Counted from the stretch's first letter, positions 34,746-44,152 are shown. The stretch: 64,000 nucleotides of DNA from Streptomyces hundungensis (GCF_003627815.1 NZ_CP032698.1:4898001-4962000), one strand, 5' to 3'. Translations and numbers: made by a program. The notes: a model not told the origin generated them from the letters alone.

Positions 34746-36320
34746 TCAGTCCGCCGTCACCACCGTGGTCTCCCCGGCTCCCGCCTGGGCCGGCAGCGGC
34801 GCGGTCGCGGGCGCCGAACCCGGGCCGTCGTCATCGGAGTTGATCCGCGCGAGCAGCGCGTCCCGTTCCGGGGTGTCCTCCGGCTTGAGCAGGCCGATCA
34901 CGACGTAGAGGACGAGCGAGATCGCCAGCGGTACCGACACCTGCCAGTGCAGGGCGACACCCGTCTTCTGCGAGCCGTCCAGGTCGTAGTTGACGAAGAA
35001 GAACGCGAGCAGCCCGGCCGCCCAGCTGGTGAGCGCCGCCGTCGGGCCCGACCTGCGGAACGTCTTGAGCATGCCCAGCATGAACGGGATCGCGATCGGG
35101 CCCATGAGCCCGGCCACCCACTTGATCACCACGGTGATGATGTCCTTGAACGCGGGCGAGTTGACCTGCGTGGCGACCGTCATCGACAGGCCGAGGAAGA
35201 CCAGCGTCGACAGGCGTGCGGCGACGAGTCCCGCGCGCGAGGTCCAGGCGCGGGCCGACTTCGACAGGACCGGCATGATGTCGCGGGTGAAGACGGCCGA
35301 GATGGCGTTGGCGTCCGAGGAACACATGGCCATGGTGTGCGAGAAGAAGCCGACGACGACCAGGCCGAGCATGCCGTGCGGCAGCAGTGTCTCGGTCATC
35401 AGGGCGTAACTGTCCGACCCGTCCGGCTTCTTGGCGTGGACGAGCAGCGGCGCGCACCACATCGGGAAGAACAGCACGGTCGGCCAGACGGCCCACAGGA
35501 TCGCCGAGAGCCAGGCCGAACGGGTCGCCGAGCGCGCCGAGTCGGTGGCCATGTAGCGCTGGGCCTGGTTCCACATGCCGCCGTTGTACTCGAAGGTCTT
35601 GATGAACAGGAACGCCATCAGGAAGGTCACCGTGTACGGGCCGGCGGTGGCGTCCGCGTGGCCGCTGGGCAGCTTGTCCCAGACCGTCCACAGGGTGGAG
35701 AAGCCGTCCAGTTTGCCCATGACGGCGATCAGCATCGCGAGCCCGGCGAACAACTGGATGATGAACTGGCCGAGTTCGGTCAGGGCGTCCGCCCACAGCC
35801 CGCCGACCGTGCAGTAGACGGCGGTGATGCAGCCCGTGATGAAGATGCCCTGGGTGAGGGTGATGCCGGTGAACACGGACAACAGGGTGGCGATGGCGGC
35901 CCACTTGGCGCCCACGTCGACGATCTTCAGCAGCAGCCCGGACCAGGCGAGGGCCTGTTGGGTGGAGACGTTGTAGCGGTTCTTGAGGTATTCCAGCGGG
36001 GAGGCGACGAGCAGCTTGGAGCGCAGCCGGTTGAGCCGGGGCGCGAAGAGCTTCGCCCCGATGCCGATGCCGACCGCGATGGGAAAGGACCAGGTCACGA
36101 AGGACGTGACGCCGTACTTGTAGGCGATGCCCGCATAGCCGGTGAACATCACCGCGCTGTAGCCGGACATGTGGTGCGAGATGCCGGACAGCCACCACGG
36201 CATCTTGCCGCCGGCGGTGAAGAAGTCGGAGACATCGTCGACCCGCTTGTGGGACCAGATGCCGATCGCGACCATCACGCCGAAGTAGCCGATGAGCACG
36301 GCCCAGTCGAGACTGTTCAT
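34746..36320 (-). CDS. SSS-family sodium:solute symporter
   Basis: The 524-residue membrane protein is predicted to have about 13 transmembrane helices with the LeuT-like SSS fold. Family segments include DFFTAGGKMPWWLSGISHHMSGYSA split over about 33-52 (the conserved N-terminal loop), WADALTELGQFIIQ (signature region, about 160) and the SSDANAISAVF loop. Substrates in the family range over acetate, proline, pantothenate and sugars, and none is decided here. The start at 36320 follows GGGAGGGGG. A 40-residue hydrophilic tail (SDDDGPGSAPATA) is present. It is monocistronic. Confidence 0.9.
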   Translation of the reverse strand: MNSLDWAVLIGYFGVMVAIGIWSHKRVDDVSDFFTAGGKMPWWLSGISHHMSGYSAVMFTGYAGIAYKYGVTSFVTWSFPIAVGIGIGAKLFAPRLNRLRSKLLVASPLEYLKNRYNVSTQQALAWSGLLLKIVDVGAKWAAIATLLSVFTGITLTQGIFITGCITAVYCTVGGLWADALTELGQFIIQLFAGLAMLIAVMGKLDGFSTLWTVWDKLPSGHADATAGPYTVTFLMAFLFIKTFEYNGGMWNQAQRYMATDSARSATRSAWLSAILWAVWPTVLFFPMWCAPLLVHAKKPDGSDSYALMTETLLPHGMLGLVVVGFFSHTMAMCSSDANAISAVFTRDIMPVLSKSARAWTSRAGLVAARLSTLVFLGLSMTVATQVNSPAFKDIITVVIKWVAGLMGPIAIPFMLGMLKTFRRSGPTAALTSWAAGLLAFFFVNYDLDGSQKTGVALHWQVSVPLAISLVLYVVIGLLKPEDTPERDALLARINSDDDGPGSAPATAPLPAQAGAGETTVVTAD

Positions 36321-36718
36321 GTGCCCCCTCCCAGGGGTCCGCCTTGTGAACGTCACTGAGGCAACGTCGATGAACTCGGATGCCCTTCGTCAGTACGTCC
36401 GGTTCAGCGGCGCCCCGTGCGGGAGCGGGGACTTGGGGGATTGAACCCCTTGTCGGAGGGGGTGGTCAAGGCATGGAGCGGTCATGGATATGAACGAGGA
36501 TCACAAAGTCGAACGATTTTGCTTCGCCTTTGCCTCGTGGGGTGTTGTCGCGCACGTGACGCGAGCCACACGATGAGCGGGCACTTCGTCAGGCTCCGCC
36601 CACCACAGCGCCCCTCGGGTGCGCACCGAAGCAGAACGGCCGCACGGGATGCGGGTCCCGTGCGGCCGGGAGGGACAGGCTCAACCGCCCCTGAATCAGC
36701 GCCTGTTGGCGGCGCGCC
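36321..36718. other. Gene-free region between symporter and SDR genes
   Basis: No gene is seen. It contains the start region of the symporter and the terminator at 36638-36667. Between them lies a relatively AT-rich stretch (about 36480-36535) that could hold the symporter promoter. Confidence 0.4.
36638..36667. terminator. Perfect 12-bp hairpin terminator
   Basis: GGCCGCACGGGA at 36638-36649 pairs with TCCCGTGCGGCC at 36656-36667 around a 6-nt loop. It lies 52 bp beyond the SDR stop codon. Confidence 0.75.
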
Positions 36719-37501
36719 TCACCGCATCAGCTCACCGGCGTTCACCAGGAGCGACTGGCCGGTGATCGCGCGGGCCCGGTCCGAGGCCAGGAAGACCACG
36801 GCGTCCGCCACGTCGCCGTCCGTGGCCAGCTCCGGCAGGGCCATCCGTTCGGTGAGCCGGCCGAGCACCTCCTCCTCGGGTACGCCCTCGGTGTGCGCGG
36901 TGAACTGGACGTACGCCTGCACCGGCGGCCCCCACATCCAGCCCGGCAGCACCGTGTTGACCCGGATCCGGTCCGGGCCGAGCTCGCGCGCCAGCGAGTA
37001 CATCGCCGAGGTCAGCGCACCCTTGGACGCCGCGTACGCCGCCTGCCACACCTGTGACGGCGCCGCCACCGCCGACTGCGTACCGATGACGACGACCGAG
37101 CCGCCATGCGCCTTGAGCGCGGGCAGACAGGCCCGCGTCATCCGCAGCGTGCCAAGGAGGTTGACGTCGATGACCTGCTGCCAGGTGGCGAAGTCCGCGT
37201 CCTGGAGCCCGCCGAAGTAGCTGTCCCAGGCCGCGACGTGGACCACGGCGTCGATGCCCCCGAACCGCTCCACGGCGAGCGCCGCCAGCGCCTCGCAGCG
37301 GGTCTCGTCGGTGATGTCGGTCGACAGGTGAGCGGTGTGGGCGCCGTCCGGGTCGATGGCGGCCGCGCTCTTCGCGAGGGCGGCCTCGGTGCGTGCGCCG
37401 AGCACCGCGTTGCCCCCGTCGCGCACGACGGCCGCCGCGACCTGGTGCCCGAGCCCGGCCCCCACCCCGGAGACGATGACGGTCTTCCCACTCAGCAACA
37501 T
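36719..37501 (-). CDS. Short-chain dehydrogenase/reductase
   Basis: The 260-residue SDR has SGVGAGLGHQ as a variant of the nucleotide-binding TGxxxGxG (about 11-20), a VHVAAWDS segment in place of NNAG, and catalytic YAASKGA near 155. The acceptor residue after the second strand (GARTE) predicts NADP. The ATG at 37501 follows GGGAGG. It is divergent from the EthD-like gene, with the palindrome CTGACGGGGCGTCAG between them, so both probably belong to the same regulon as the LLM genes 24 kb away. Confidence 0.9.
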   Translation of the reverse strand: MLLSGKTVIVSGVGAGLGHQVAAAVVRDGGNAVLGARTEAALAKSAAAIDPDGAHTAHLSTDITDETRCEALAALAVERFGGIDAVVHVAAWDSYFGGLQDADFATWQQVIDVNLLGTLRMTRACLPALKAHGGSVVVIGTQSAVAAPSQVWQAAYAASKGALTSAMYSLARELGPDRIRVNTVLPGWMWGPPVQAYVQFTAHTEGVPEEEVLGRLTERMALPELATDGDVADAVVFLASDRARAITGQSLLVNAGELMR

Positions 37502-37530
37502 CCGGTCGCCTCCCGGCTCTGGCACATCTT

Positions 37531-37545
37531 CTGACGGGGCGTCAG
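37531..37545. promoter_or_regulatory. CTGAC-N5-GTCAG operator, site 6
   Basis: CTGACGGGGCGTCAG lies between divergent genes, 29 bp from the SDR start and 37 bp from the EthD-like start. It could control both promoters. Confidence 0.7.
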
Positions 37546-37582
37546 AGTAAGTCCGTCCGGTGGTGGAGGGAAGGGATGCGGC

Positions 37583-38422
37583 ATGACGGAGGACACACGG
37601 CCCGAGACGTACGCGGAGCTGGCGTCGGTGGGCCCCTACGGGGTGCGCCCGGGCCATGCGCTGATCACCATGGTGGAGCCGCACCCGGGCCATGAGTACG
37701 CGTACAACCGCTGGTACGAGGACGACCACTACTACGCCGGCGCGATGGCGATGCCCTGGATGTACGCGGGGCGCCGCTGGGTGGCCACCCGCGAACTCCA
37801 GGACCTGCGCTACCCGGAGAAGTCCGCGATCGCCCAGCCGGTCGGCGCGGGCTGCTACCTCTCGACGTACTGGATCACCGACGGCCGCTACGACGAGCAC
37901 ATGAAGTGGACCGTCGGCATCAACAGGAGGCTGGGCCGAGACGGCCGCGTCCATCAGGAACGCACCCATGTCTTCACCGCGTTCCAGGACCACGAGGCGA
38001 CCGTCTACCGGGACGGCGCCGCGGGCCCGCGCGACTATCACGCGCTCGACCACCCGTACGCGGGACTCGTCCTGGAGGTCGTCGACGCCGAAACCCCGGA
38101 CGGCCGAGCCGAGTTGCTGGAGTGGCTGCGCTCGCGCCATCTGCCCGAGCGGCTGGCCGGTGGGCCCGCCGCGATGGTGACGGTCTTCGCGCCGACACCG
38201 CTGCCGGGCGACCGCATGACGTATGTGAAACAGGTCGAGGGCGTCGGCACCCGGCTCACGCTCCTGTGGTTCCTGGAACGCGACCCGAGGGAGGTCTGGG
38301 CGGACCACTTCACCGGACTCGACGCGATGGTGCGTGAAACCGGCCTGGGGCGGGTCGAGTTGGTCGCCCCGTTCATCCCGACCGTGCCCGGCACCGACCG
38401 CTACGTGGACGAACTCCGGTAA
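37583..38422 (+). CDS. Conserved hypothetical protein, possible dimeric alpha/beta-barrel (EthD-like)
   Basis: The 279-residue protein has no certain family assignment. Its N-terminal half, with HALITMVEPHPGHEYAYNRW and EDDHYYAGAMAMPWMYAG, recalls EthD/ferredoxin-like dimeric barrels in which a short polypeptide binds a hydrophobic substrate. The second half (about 150-279) repeats an alpha/beta pattern. It starts at ATG 37583. It is divergent from an SDR gene and shares the palindromic operator with it, so it likely assists the same catabolic pathway. The EthD-like assignment is tentative. Confidence 0.75.
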   Translation: MTEDTRPETYAELASVGPYGVRPGHALITMVEPHPGHEYAYNRWYEDDHYYAGAMAMPWMYAGRRWVATRELQDLRYPEKSAIAQPVGAGCYLSTYWITDGRYDEHMKWTVGINRRLGRDGRVHQERTHVFTAFQDHEATVYRDGAAGPRDYHALDHPYAGLVLEVVDAETPDGRAELLEWLRSRHLPERLAGGPAAMVTVFAPTPLPGDRMTYVKQVEGVGTRLTLLWFLERDPREVWADHFTGLDAMVRETGLGRVELVAPFIPTVPGTDRYVDELR

Positions 38423-38528
38423 CGGACCGGGCGACGCGGACATGGCCGAGCCCCCTCGGCCGGGACGGCGGACCAGTCGAGAGGGCTCTTGTCGGTAACG
38501 CGGGTATCACGAGGGCTGCTTGCGGTGG

Positions 38529-38732
38529 TCAGCTGAGGGAATCCCGGGTCACCTCGGCCACGAACGCGTTCCACGCGCCGGGGGCGAAGGAGATCGAGGG
38601 GCCGGCGGTGACTTTCGAGTCCCGCACGGCGATGGCGTGCGTCTCGGGCGACTTGACTTCGACACATGCGCCGTTTCCGGTGGAGTACGAGGACTTGGTC
38701 CAGGTGTCCGTGGCGCCCTGAAGAATGGCCAT
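38529..38732 (-). CDS. DUF397 small protein
   Basis: The 67-residue protein shows the DUF397 pattern: WTKSSYSTGNGACVEV near residues 11-26, VRDSK in the middle and PGAWNAFVAEV near the C-terminus. DUF397 proteins pair with XRE regulators in Streptomyces and are thought to be their small partners or antagonists. The ATG at 38732 was chosen because it gives the usual family length; an ATG at 38771 would add 13 residues. The XRE gene lies about 175 bp upstream on the same strand. Confidence 0.9.
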   Translation of the reverse strand: MAILQGATDTWTKSSYSTGNGACVEVKSPETHAIAVRDSKVTAGPSISFAPGAWNAFVAEVTRDSLS

Positions 38733-38906
38733 GTTCGTTTCCGTTCCTGCCAGTTGGTCGTTCTCGGCCAACGTTCTTCGTTGGCGTGATCGACGCTACT
38801 CGCAGGTTCCCGGGTGCGCGGGTGCCATTCACTCGACCGGATGGCATATTCCGGCCGGGTCTTCCGTCGAAGGAGGCGCGGGGTGTACGGTGCCGCGCCT
38901 CAGCGA

Positions 38907-39776
38907 TCAGCCGACGGTTCCACGGGCGTAGTCCTTCGCGATCGCGGTAATGAATTCCCGGGTCTGGTCCACATTCAGCGCCTGCGCCCGCAAATGCTCG
39001 TACATCACGCTGTATTTCTGGACATCATTCGCCTTTTCCAGATACAGATCGCTGGTGACGCCCTCGATGTAGACGACGCTGGAGTCCGAGGCGTCCGGGA
39101 ATTCCAAAATCGCGTACTGGCCGTTGATTCCCGGATGCGCGCCCATGCTGAACGGCAGTACCTGCACGGTGACATGGGGGAGCTGGGACTGGGTGATGAG
39201 GAACTCCAGCTGGTCGATCATCAGCTGCTTGTCGCCGACCCTGCGACGCAGCGCCGCCTCGTCGATGACCACCCACAGGCGCAGCGGGTTCTCCAGCGCC
39301 CGGACCCGCTCCTGCCGTCGCAGCCGGACGTTCACCCGTTTCTCGACGTCGGTCGGGGCGGTCTCCGGGAGCGCCCCCGCGATGAGGGCCTCCGCGTACT
39401 GCGGGGTCTGGAGCAGCCCGGGAACGACCTGGGGATCGTAGACGCGCAGGCTGGCCGCGTCCGTCTCCAGACCGATGTAGACGCTGTACGGGATGTCGCC
39501 GAAGGCGTGCCACCAGCCCTGCTGGCGGGAGTCCTTGGCCATCTGCATCAGCGAATCGACGATGCGGTGGTCCTCGACCTCGTACACCCCGCACAGGTCG
39601 CGTACATCGCGCTGGCTGATGGAACGGCGGCCGTTCTCCAGGCGGCTGATCTTCGACTGGGACACCAGCAGGCGCTCGGCGACCTCTTCGGCCGTCATGC
39701 CCTTCAGCTCGCGGAGTCTGCGCAGCTCCTGGCCCAGTCGGCGCCGCCTTACGGTGGGATTGACATTGGACGCCAC
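38907..39776 (-). CDS. XRE-family regulator with DUF5753 domain
   Basis: The 289-residue protein has an N-terminal XRE helix-turn-helix, with ELRRLRELKGMTAEEVAERL and SQSKISRLENGRR at about 16-52. A C-terminal DUF5753 domain follows (about 95-280, YDPQVVPGLLQTPQYA). This architecture is very common in Streptomyces and is paired with DUF397 genes, as here. The start is GTG 39776, nine bases after GGAGGTG. The pair probably works as a regulator with a small modulator; their targets are unknown. Confidence 0.92.
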   Translation of the reverse strand: MASNVNPTVRRRRLGQELRRLRELKGMTAEEVAERLLVSQSKISRLENGRRSISQRDVRDLCGVYEVEDHRIVDSLMQMAKDSRQQGWWHAFGDIPYSVYIGLETDAASLRVYDPQVVPGLLQTPQYAEALIAGALPETAPTDVEKRVNVRLRRQERVRALENPLRLWVVIDEAALRRRVGDKQLMIDQLEFLITQSQLPHVTVQVLPFSMGAHPGINGQYAILEFPDASDSSVVYIEGVTSDLYLEKANDVQKYSVMYEHLRAQALNVDQTREFITAIAKDYARGTVG

Positions 39777-40057
39777 GGGTAACGCACCTCCGGCTCACGG
39801 CTCTTCTGTTCGTCTGCTCAGCAGACTGCCACCAACATCCGGGCGCGCGCTGGAAAACGGCCACACACAGCGACAACGCGGACGCGCGGGGCTGTCGTGA
39901 CAGCCCCGCGCGTCCTGGGTGCGGCTCCCGGACCGGGTCATGGGGACGTCGGTGCGGCGTGCGGTGCGTTGCGGTGTGATGCGTTGCGGTGTGGTGCGGT
40001 GTCGCGGCCGTGCGTTGGGTGATGCCGGGCGAATCGCTTCTGCCAGGCGTGAACCCG

Positions 40058-40807
40058 TCAGTGGTGTACGACGGCCCTGGCCAGCGCCCCGTGATGGGAC
40101 TGCATCGGAACGCCGGCCGCCGCGGCATGGCGGCTTCCGTTGTCCGAGGCGGTACTGCCCTGGCCGTTGCGGCGCGGCTGAGCGGCCACACCGTTCTGGA
40201 CGTCCATCACGGCGTGCGCGACGAGACCGCCCATGGGGTCGTGCCTGATCAGGTCCCTGAGACGGGAGCGCGATGACCGCCCCTCGTTCCCCGGGTACAG
40301 GTGCTTGCCGAGCCCGACTGCGTGGGCCAGCGCGGCAAGCGCCGCGGTCCGCGGGTCCGGCGGTACGCCGGTGCGGATCGCACTGTCCAGCCGGGCCCTG
40401 ATGTCCCGGCTGATCGCTGTCTCCGTCGCTTGGTAGCGAGTCGTCGGCAGCACCCCGCACATCTGGCCCGCCACGGCATGAACCATGCCGCACCGCTCCA
40501 GGTGCGCGAGGTAAATCTGGCGGAGCCCGAGGCGGGGCCCGCCGATCCAGTGGACGGCCCGTACCGGGCTGCCGCGCCTGCGCAGCAGTTCCAGTGCGGA
40601 GTCCAGTGTCGGATCTCCTGTCGGCCGTGCCATCACCACGGCGATACGATCCCCGTCTGGGGCTATCCGTCCTGCCAGAGCCAGCTCCACTAGCTGGGCT
40701 CCGGCGAGGCCGAGGTCGAGCGACTGCGGCTGCGCTGTGGTACCCGTGGCCGGGTCCAGAGCGAGCAGCAACAGCTCTTCCGGAATAGTTCTGCGGCTCC
40801 TGCCCAT
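40058..40807 (-). CDS. GOLPH3/VPS74 (GPP34) family protein
   Basis: The 249-residue protein starts MGRSRRTIPEELLLLALDPATG, the typical N-terminus of bacterial GPP34 proteins. It continues with LGLAGAQLVELALAGRI and the Arg- and His-bearing segment RQIYLAHLERCGMV. Eukaryotic GOLPH3 binds PI4P and Golgi enzymes, while bacterial members are common in actinobacteria with unknown roles. The last 60 residues are less conserved and rich in Gln/His/Asn. It lies upstream of the dacA-like gene in divergent orientation. The GT-rich run at about 39957-40020, just after its stop, is low complexity. Confidence 0.88.
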   Translation of the reverse strand: MGRSRRTIPEELLLLALDPATGTTAQPQSLDLGLAGAQLVELALAGRIAPDGDRIAVVMARPTGDPTLDSALELLRRRGSPVRAVHWIGGPRLGLRQIYLAHLERCGMVHAVAGQMCGVLPTTRYQATETAISRDIRARLDSAIRTGVPPDPRTAALAALAHAVGLGKHLYPGNEGRSSRSRLRDLIRHDPMGGLVAHAVMDVQNGVAAQPRRNGQGSTASDNGSRHAAAAGVPMQSHHGALARAVVHH

Positions 40808-41003
40808 CCATGCCTCCCCGCGTGGATGAATGACAGGGTGACCCCTCTCACATTCATCTGTCGAGAGCGCCTGGGTGGTTCGTACGGGAACCGACAGGTA
40901 TGTCGTTCTCGTCTAGCCAGGGGGTCCTACCCGGCACACGGGACACTGGTACACGGTTCGGACAGTTTCGGATGACGCCGCCTGGCGTCTGGAGGAGGCA
41001 TCG

Positions 41004-44000
41004 GTGGCGGGCGAGTCCCCCGACAAGTCGGAGCAGCAGCAGTCGTCGGGGGAGACGACTAGGAGCGAACGCGACCCGCGCCTCGCGGTCTCCCGCGCCC
41101 CGTCCCCCTCCCGTGAGGAACCCTCCCGTGAGGGTGAGGACGGTCGACGGGCGGCGAATGGTTCCGGCGAGGGTTCGGGTTCGGGTTCCGGGTCCGGGTC
41201 CGGGTCCGGGTCCGCCGGTACGGATCGCTCGGCGGCGGGTTCGGGTGCCGGGGTGACGGGTGGCTCGGCGGGTTCCGTGGACCAGGCGACCGCGGTGTTC
41301 CGCGTGCCCCGCTCGGAGGACGGCGACTCCCGGCTCCGCGCGGCGGTCGCGGCGTGGGTCGACCAGGAGGACGCCCCTGAGGGCGACGGGGGCGCCCCCA
41401 CGAAGGCTGCCGAGCGCGGCAACGCGTCGGGTGCGAAGCCGGCCTCGGACGGGCCGGATGCGGGCGCGGTGGACGCGGAGTCCGCTTCCGCGGAGGCGGA
41501 CCTGAAGCCGACCGGTTCCGACAGCGCCGAGTCGCCCGTTGCCCCCAACTCCCCGTCCGCATATGCAAATTCGGGGCCCTCGAGCGCGAAGGCGGTGACC
41601 GCTGACGCGGGGTCGGACGCGGTGGAGAAGCGAACGGCCACCCCCTCGAAGTCGTCCGGTGACGCGACCCCGGCAGACGCGAAGCCCACCCGGGCCGACG
41701 CGAATGCCGTCGCGGCAGGTGCCGGGGCGTCGACCCGGGCCGACGCGAACGCCACCTCGGCACGCGCCGGGGAGTCGACCCCGGCAGGGGCCGAGCCGAC
41801 CTCGGCAGGTGCCGGGGAGCCGACCCGGGCTGACGCGAAGCTCTCCTCGGCGGACGCCGGGGAAGCGACCCCGGCAGGCGCCGAGCCCACCTCGGCAGGT
41901 GCCGCCAAGCCGACCCGGGCTGACGCTGAGCCGACCTCGGCAGGTGCCGCCAAGCCGACCCGGGCTGACGCTGAGCCGACCTCGGCAGGTGCCGCCAAGC
42001 CGACCCGGGCTGACGCTGAGCTCTCCTCGGCGGACGCCGGGAAGTCGACCCCGGCCGACGCCAAGCCGACCTCGGCAGCCGCCGTGGAGCCGACCCGGGC
42101 CGACGCGAACGTCACTGTGGCCGACGCCCAGCCCTCCCTGGCAGACGCCGGGAAGGCGAACCCGGCAGGCGCCAAGCCCATCCCGGCAGCCGCCGCGCAG
42201 CCGACCCGCGCAGCCGCCAAGCCCGCCTCGGCAGCCGACGCCAAGCCGACCCCCGCCGACGCCAACCCCACCCCCGCCGACCAGGCCGCGTCCTCGCCTT
42301 CCCGAACTCCGGACCGGGGCCGGGGGGTCGACCAGCCCACCGCCGTGTTCAAGGCGGTCAAGCCCCCGACCACCGACGAGACCCGGGCCGCCAAGGCGCC
42401 CGCCGAGGGGCCGTCGGCCGTCACTCCGCTCCCGACCTCCGACGAGACCCGGGCCGCCGCGTCGCCCGCCGCCGAGGGGCCATCGGCCGTCACTCCGCCC
42501 CCGCCCGCCGCGAAGGCGCCCGCCGAGGGGCAGCCGGCCGTCACTCCGCCCCCGCCCGCCGCCAAGGCGCCCGCGCCCGTCGATCAGCCGACCGCGATGC
42601 TCAAGCTGCCCGCGCCGCAGCGGGAGTCCGCCGGGGAGCGGGCCAGTCAGTTCGTGCCGTTGCGGTCCGACGACGCCGGTGCGCGGGGCGCCGCCCGCCC
42701 CGACACTTCCGTCAGACGGCCCGAGGGGCCCAAGGTGACCCCGCCGCCGGCCGCCCCGGTCGGCGGCCCCACGCCGCCCGTTCCCGAGCGCGCCGAGCGG
42801 ACCCGGCAGCAGCCGCTGCCGCCGAAGCCGCCGCTCGATCTGCTCGCCGAGCTGACGAACACCCCGCCCCCGGCGCAGACCGCGGTCCGCTCCACCGTGC
42901 GGCGCTTCAAGATCTGGACCCCGCTGGTCCTGCTGCTCGTGGTCGTGTTTGCGGTCGTACAGCTGATGCGTCCGCTTCCCGACCCGAAGCTCGCCCTCAC
43001 CTCGTCGGCGACGTACACCTTCGACGGCAGCGGACTCGATCTGCCGTGGCCCGCCGAGGGCCAGTCGGCGGTCTCCGTGGACGGCGTGGGCAGCCTCGGT
43101 ACGCACGGCGAGCAGAAGCCCGCGCCGCTGGCGAGCGTGGCCAAGACGATGACGGCGTACGTGATCCTCAAGGGCCACCCGATCACCGGGAAGCAGGAGG
43201 GCGAGAAGATCACGGTCGACCAGCAGGCCGAGGACGACGCGAAGAAGCCCGACGAGTCGACGGCGCCGATCCGCAAGGACCAGCAGTTCACCGAGAAGCA
43301 GATGCTCGAACTGCTGATGATCCCGTCCGGCAACAACGCGGCCCGCCTGCTGGCCCGTTGGGACGCCGGCTCCGAGGACGCGTTCATCGCGAAGATGAAC
43401 GACGCCGCCAAGTCGCTCGGCATGACCAGCACCACGTACACCGACCCGAGCGGTCTGAAGGAGACCACGGTCTCCACGCCGACCGACCAGCTCAAGCTGG
43501 CGCAGGCCGTCATGCAGAATGACGTGTTCCGCGGGATCGTCAACACGCCCCAGATCAAGATCCCGGGCATCGACACGATGATCTACAACAACAACACGAT
43601 CCTGCTCAAGCCGGGTGTGAGCGGCATCAAGACCGGCTCCTCGACCCCGGCCGGCGGCAATCTGCTGTGGGCGGCCGACACGGTCGTCGACGGCAAGAAC
43701 CAGCGGATCTACGGCATCGTCATGGGCCAGCGCACCGGCACCACGCTCGACAACAAGCTGAAGTCCGCGATCAACAACAGCTACACGCTGATCCAGGCCG
43801 TGCAGAAGGCCGTCACCTCGGCGACGGTCGTCAAGAAGGGTGATGTCGTCGGGTACGTCGACGACGGGCTCGGCGGCAGGACGCCGGTCGTCGCCGCCAA
43901 GGACCTCAAGGCGGTCGGCTGGCCGGGTCTGAAGGTCGACGTCACGCTGGGCGCGGGCGCCAAGCCCGTCCCGCACTCCGCGAAGGCGGGCGAGGTGGTG

Positions 44001-44108
44001 GGCGAGCTGTCCATCGGCTCCGGCAACGGCAGGCTGACCGCGCCGGTCGAGCTGAAGAAGGCGCTCGCCGAACCGGGCACGGGCGACAAGCTCACCCGAC
44101 TGGGCTGA
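41004..44108 (+). CDS. Membrane-anchored D-alanyl-D-alanine carboxypeptidase with a huge Ala/Pro-rich N-terminus
   Basis: The 1034-residue protein has about 630 cytoplasmic residues of low complexity, made of imperfect 11-15-residue repeats such as EPTSAGAAKPTRAD. One transmembrane helix (about 635-657, WTPLVLLLVVVFAVVQLM) follows, then an extracytoplasmic S11 penicillin-binding peptidase domain. Catalytic motifs are SVAK (Ser 711, Lys 714), SGN (775-777) and KTG (876-878). It trims stem-peptide D-Ala in peptidoglycan. The GTG at 41004 follows GGAGGAGG. I associate this gene with the SCO4439-type carboxypeptidases, which also have long tails. The intracellular tail is unusual for the enzyme family and may serve in regulation or protein scaffolding. 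Confidence 0.92.
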   Translation: MAGESPDKSEQQQSSGETTRSERDPRLAVSRAPSPSREEPSREGEDGRRAANGSGEGSGSGSGSGSGSGSAGTDRSAAGSGAGVTGGSAGSVDQATAVFRVPRSEDGDSRLRAAVAAWVDQEDAPEGDGGAPTKAAERGNASGAKPASDGPDAGAVDAESASAEADLKPTGSDSAESPVAPNSPSAYANSGPSSAKAVTADAGSDAVEKRTATPSKSSGDATPADAKPTRADANAVAAGAGASTRADANATSARAGESTPAGAEPTSAGAGEPTRADAKLSSADAGEATPAGAEPTSAGAAKPTRADAEPTSAGAAKPTRADAEPTSAGAAKPTRADAELSSADAGKSTPADAKPTSAAAVEPTRADANVTVADAQPSLADAGKANPAGAKPIPAAAAQPTRAAAKPASAADAKPTPADANPTPADQAASSPSRTPDRGRGVDQPTAVFKAVKPPTTDETRAAKAPAEGPSAVTPLPTSDETRAAASPAAEGPSAVTPPPPAAKAPAEGQPAVTPPPPAAKAPAPVDQPTAMLKLPAPQRESAGERASQFVPLRSDDAGARGAARPDTSVRRPEGPKVTPPPAAPVGGPTPPVPERAERTRQQPLPPKPPLDLLAELTNTPPPAQTAVRSTVRRFKIWTPLVLLLVVVFAVVQLMRPLPDPKLALTSSATYTFDGSGLDLPWPAEGQSAVSVDGVGSLGTHGEQKPAPLASVAKTMTAYVILKGHPITGKQEGEKITVDQQAEDDAKKPDESTAPIRKDQQFTEKQMLELLMIPSGNNAARLLARWDAGSEDAFIAKMNDAAKSLGMTSTTYTDPSGLKETTVSTPTDQLKLAQAVMQNDVFRGIVNTPQIKIPGIDTMIYNNNTILLKPGVSGIKTGSSTPAGGNLLWAADTVVDGKNQRIYGIVMGQRTGTTLDNKLKSAINNSYTLIQAVQKAVTSATVVKKGDVVGYVDDGLGGRTPVVAAKDLKAVGWPGLKVDVTLGAGAKPVPHSAKAGEVVGELSIGSGNGRLTAPVELKKALAEPGTGDKLTRLG
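41886..42020 (+). repeat. Three exact-length 45-bp tandem repeats inside the carboxypeptidase gene
   Basis: Units at 41886, 41931 and 41976 encode PTSAGAAKPTRADAE and are almost identical in DNA. They sit within a longer degenerate array (about 41680-42290). Near-identity suggests recent expansion, so length may vary among strains. Confidence 0.85.
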
Positions 44109-44127
44109 CGCCCCCCGAGAGCATCGA

Positions 44128-44152
44128 GGGCGCCCCGACCTGCGGGGCGCCC
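44128..44152 (+). terminator. Terminator after the carboxypeptidase gene
   Basis: GGGCGCCCCG pairs with CGGGGCGCCC around the loop ACCTG, 20 bp after the stop codon. Confidence 0.75.

Noticed and set aside
39957..40020. GT-rich run downstream of the GPP34 gene as a small gene or regulatory array
   Set aside because: The run is degenerate low-complexity sequence with no start signal and no clear period.
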